A stretch of DNA of 64,000 bases from Bacteroidales bacterium UBA3297 (GTDB taxonomy: Bacteria > Bacteroidota > Bacteroidia > Bacteroidales > Paludibacteraceae): NCBI GenBank assembly GCA_002362105.1, contig DETD01000023.1, positions 1 through 64,000 of the forward strand. Direction: 5' to 3'. The stretch's first letter is position 1, and every line of letters starts with the position of its first letter. The position numbers and the translations under genes were made by a program. Under the pieces are notes generated by a model. The model worked only from the letters and a program-made list of their open reading frames with translations. It searched no databases and had not been told where the DNA came from. Positions 62,537 to 64,000 of this stretch are shown here, piece after piece.

Positions 62537-62566
62537 AAATCCGGGACGACTAGTTCCGGATTTTTT
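62537..62566 (+). terminator. second terminator upstream of the MATE gene
   Basis: AAATCCGG and CCGGATTT with a 10-nt loop and a T-run, five bases before the TAACTTTG box (62571-62578) of the MATE gene. Confidence 0.75.
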
Positions 62567-62609
62567 GTTGTAACTTTGCATTACAGAAAAAACAGAAGAC
62601 AAGAAAATA

Positions 62610-63959
62610 GTGAAACCGAAACTCAAGAACAGATACCGAACCTATCGTCCCCACTACAAAAAAACATTGTTGTTGGCACTCCCCATCATGCTGTCGCAGC
62701 TCGGCAACGCTATTGTCATGCTAAGCGACACCCTGATGGTTGGGCATATCGGCAAGAACGAGTTGGCAGCGGTAGCCTTCGGCAACGCCATTTTCATTGT
62801 GGGTTTTGTCTTAGTGCAAGGTGTCACCTTCGGTTCCACCCCCCTTATCGGTTCCAGTTACGCGTCTGGCCGTCACCGCTATGCGAGCGAGCAGTTTGCC
62901 AACTCGCTGATAGTTGACCTCCTTGCCACCTTTGCTGTAGGCGGCCTAATGTGGGCAGTCAGCTACGCAATGCCGCACATGGGTCAGGACGAAGCAGTCT
63001 GGCAGTTGGCAATTCCCTACTACCGGGTATTAGTTCTATCATTAATACCATACGTGGTATTTCTAGCCTTCAAACAGTATTTAGAAGGTTTGGGGAACAC
63101 ACGTTATTCTATGAACATTACCCTGGCATGCTGCCTGTTGAACATTTTATTGAACTACATTTTCATATTCGGCAAATGTGGTGTACCACAGATGGGGGTG
63201 TACGGTGCAGGTCTAGCCACACTAATAGCCCGTTTGGTAATGCCCGTCCTCTACCTTCTACTGTTCCGCTACAAAAGTAATTTATGGCGACATTTCTTTT
63301 TCTTCAAGGCGAATGCTCTGAAATGGAAAGAGATGAAGAAACTAGGGGCCGTGGGGCTACCCATTGGCGGCCAGATGTTCATTGAATGCCTCGCTTTCAG
63401 TTGCAGTGCCATTATGGCGGGCTGGTTCGGTGCGGCAGCATTGGCCGGGCATGAAATAGCCATGAACATGTCAAGTCTTACCTTTATGATGGTGACAGGC
63501 ATTTCTTCGGGGACAACCATCTGCGTATCCCACCAAAAGGGAATGGGGAACCAGAAAGGAGTGAAAAAGGCAGGGAATGCCGCCCTGCAACTCGGCTTCT
63601 GCTACAGCATAAGTTGCGCTCTGATTCTGGCTCTCGGCAGCAAGGTCATACCTTTACTATTCACTACCGATGATGAAGTTATAGGAATAGCCTCAACACT
63701 ACTCTTGTTTGCCGCAGTTTACCAGATACCAGACGGCATGCAGTCGATAAGCCTTGGAGCCCTGCGCGGCATCGCCGACGTCAAAATGCCAATGTACATC
63801 TGCAGTTTCTGCTATCTGGCCGTAAACTTGCCTTTCAGTTATCTGGTTGCCGTAAAAATGGGGATGGGCATAAATGGCATCTGGTTGGGATTCATAATAG
63901 GGCTAGGTACAGTTTCTGCCATCATGATAACTAGGTGGAGAAGAAAAACACGGGGCTAG
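62610..63959 (+). CDS. MATE-family multidrug efflux transporter
   Basis: The 449-residue protein has twelve predicted membrane segments and the NorM-type N-terminal motif (LALPIMLSQLGNAIVMLSDT, LMVGHIGKNELAAVAFGNAI) plus the matching second-half repeat (LPIGGQMFIECLAFSCSAIM, ALAGHEIAMNMSSLTFMMVT). Such pumps export cationic drugs with Na+ or H+. It starts with GTG at 62610; no later Met matches the family N-terminus as well. The gene is complete; the last 40 nt of the window hold nothing further. Confidence 0.93.
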   Translation: MKPKLKNRYRTYRPHYKKTLLLALPIMLSQLGNAIVMLSDTLMVGHIGKNELAAVAFGNAIFIVGFVLVQGVTFGSTPLIGSSYASGRHRYASEQFANSLIVDLLATFAVGGLMWAVSYAMPHMGQDEAVWQLAIPYYRVLVLSLIPYVVFLAFKQYLEGLGNTRYSMNITLACCLLNILLNYIFIFGKCGVPQMGVYGAGLATLIARLVMPVLYLLLFRYKSNLWRHFFFFKANALKWKEMKKLGAVGLPIGGQMFIECLAFSCSAIMAGWFGAAALAGHEIAMNMSSLTFMMVTGISSGTTICVSHQKGMGNQKGVKKAGNAALQLGFCYSISCALILALGSKVIPLLFTTDDEVIGIASTLLLFAAVYQIPDGMQSISLGALRGIADVKMPMYICSFCYLAVNLPFSYLVAVKMGMGINGIWLGFIIGLGTVSAIMITRWRRKTRG

Positions 63960-64000
63960 ATTCATTTTTCACCACCAATCATTTTAATCTACATTTTTTT

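Overview
The window is a stretch of a Bacteroidales (Bacteroidota) chromosome, probably from an uncultured fibre-degrading gut or rumen lineage. The evidence is the 5' end of a Bacteroidota-type 16S rRNA gene at the left edge, repeated use of the Bacteroidota promoter (TTG, about 19-20 nt, TAnnTTTG), a very weak use of Shine-Dalgarno sites, secreted proteins with type IX secretion sorting domains, two GH9 cellulases, a SecDF fusion, a membrane pyrophosphatase, and Bacteroidota-style LRR, FISUMP, WG-repeat and DUF3108 proteins. I see no tRNAs, insertion sequences, prophage or CRISPR array.

Layout. 1-370: 16S 5' end and its promoter, reading left. 737-1773: two decayed regulator genes. 1774-2815: gene-poor DNA with a promoter, a 22-codon hydrophobic peptide and terminators. 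2816-7212: flippase, U32 peptidase and a BspA-like LRR gene lying between two copies of a 108-bp repeat that looks like a duplicated small-RNA gene. 7416-10509: small secreted protein, ispD, recG. 10570-11191: three tandem copies of a ~95-nt small RNA gene, each starting at a sigma-54-type promoter. 11255-15877: unknown protein, rny, the zapA region with a structured RNA candidate, aminotransferase. 15962-24344: ABC permease and lipoprotein, a FISUMP protein, then a left-reading block coaX - outer-membrane protein - TPR - lptC - CNNM/CorC - aguB. 24409-27964: WG-repeat protein and a hydrolase-fold protein without its nucleophile. 28573-33369: gdhA, ddh, hppA. 33875-45012: surface and cellulose block (beta-barrel, 1217-aa repeat protein with type B sorting domain, two GH9 enzymes with type A domains, SUMF1-like lipoprotein). 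45152-52601: BioF2-like acyltransferase, secDF, ketopantoate reductase-like, SPOR protein, unknown exported protein, folE. 52652-64000: sigma-54 response regulator with DUF3108 protein, lepB, dapB, lipoproteins, xseAB, MORN protein, MATE pump.

The most interesting signal is a possible sigma-54 circuit. The same promoter (TGGCAC, 5 nt, TTGTA) precedes each of the three small RNA copies and also the DUF3108-response regulator operon 44 kb away. That regulator has receiver and AAA+ domains but ends before any DNA-binding domain, and the repeats share nothing upstream of the -24 element, as expected if activation needs no upstream site. The arrangement recalls the multicopy sigma-54-driven Qrr RNAs of Vibrio, but I find no sequence relation. 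The regulatory link is inference.
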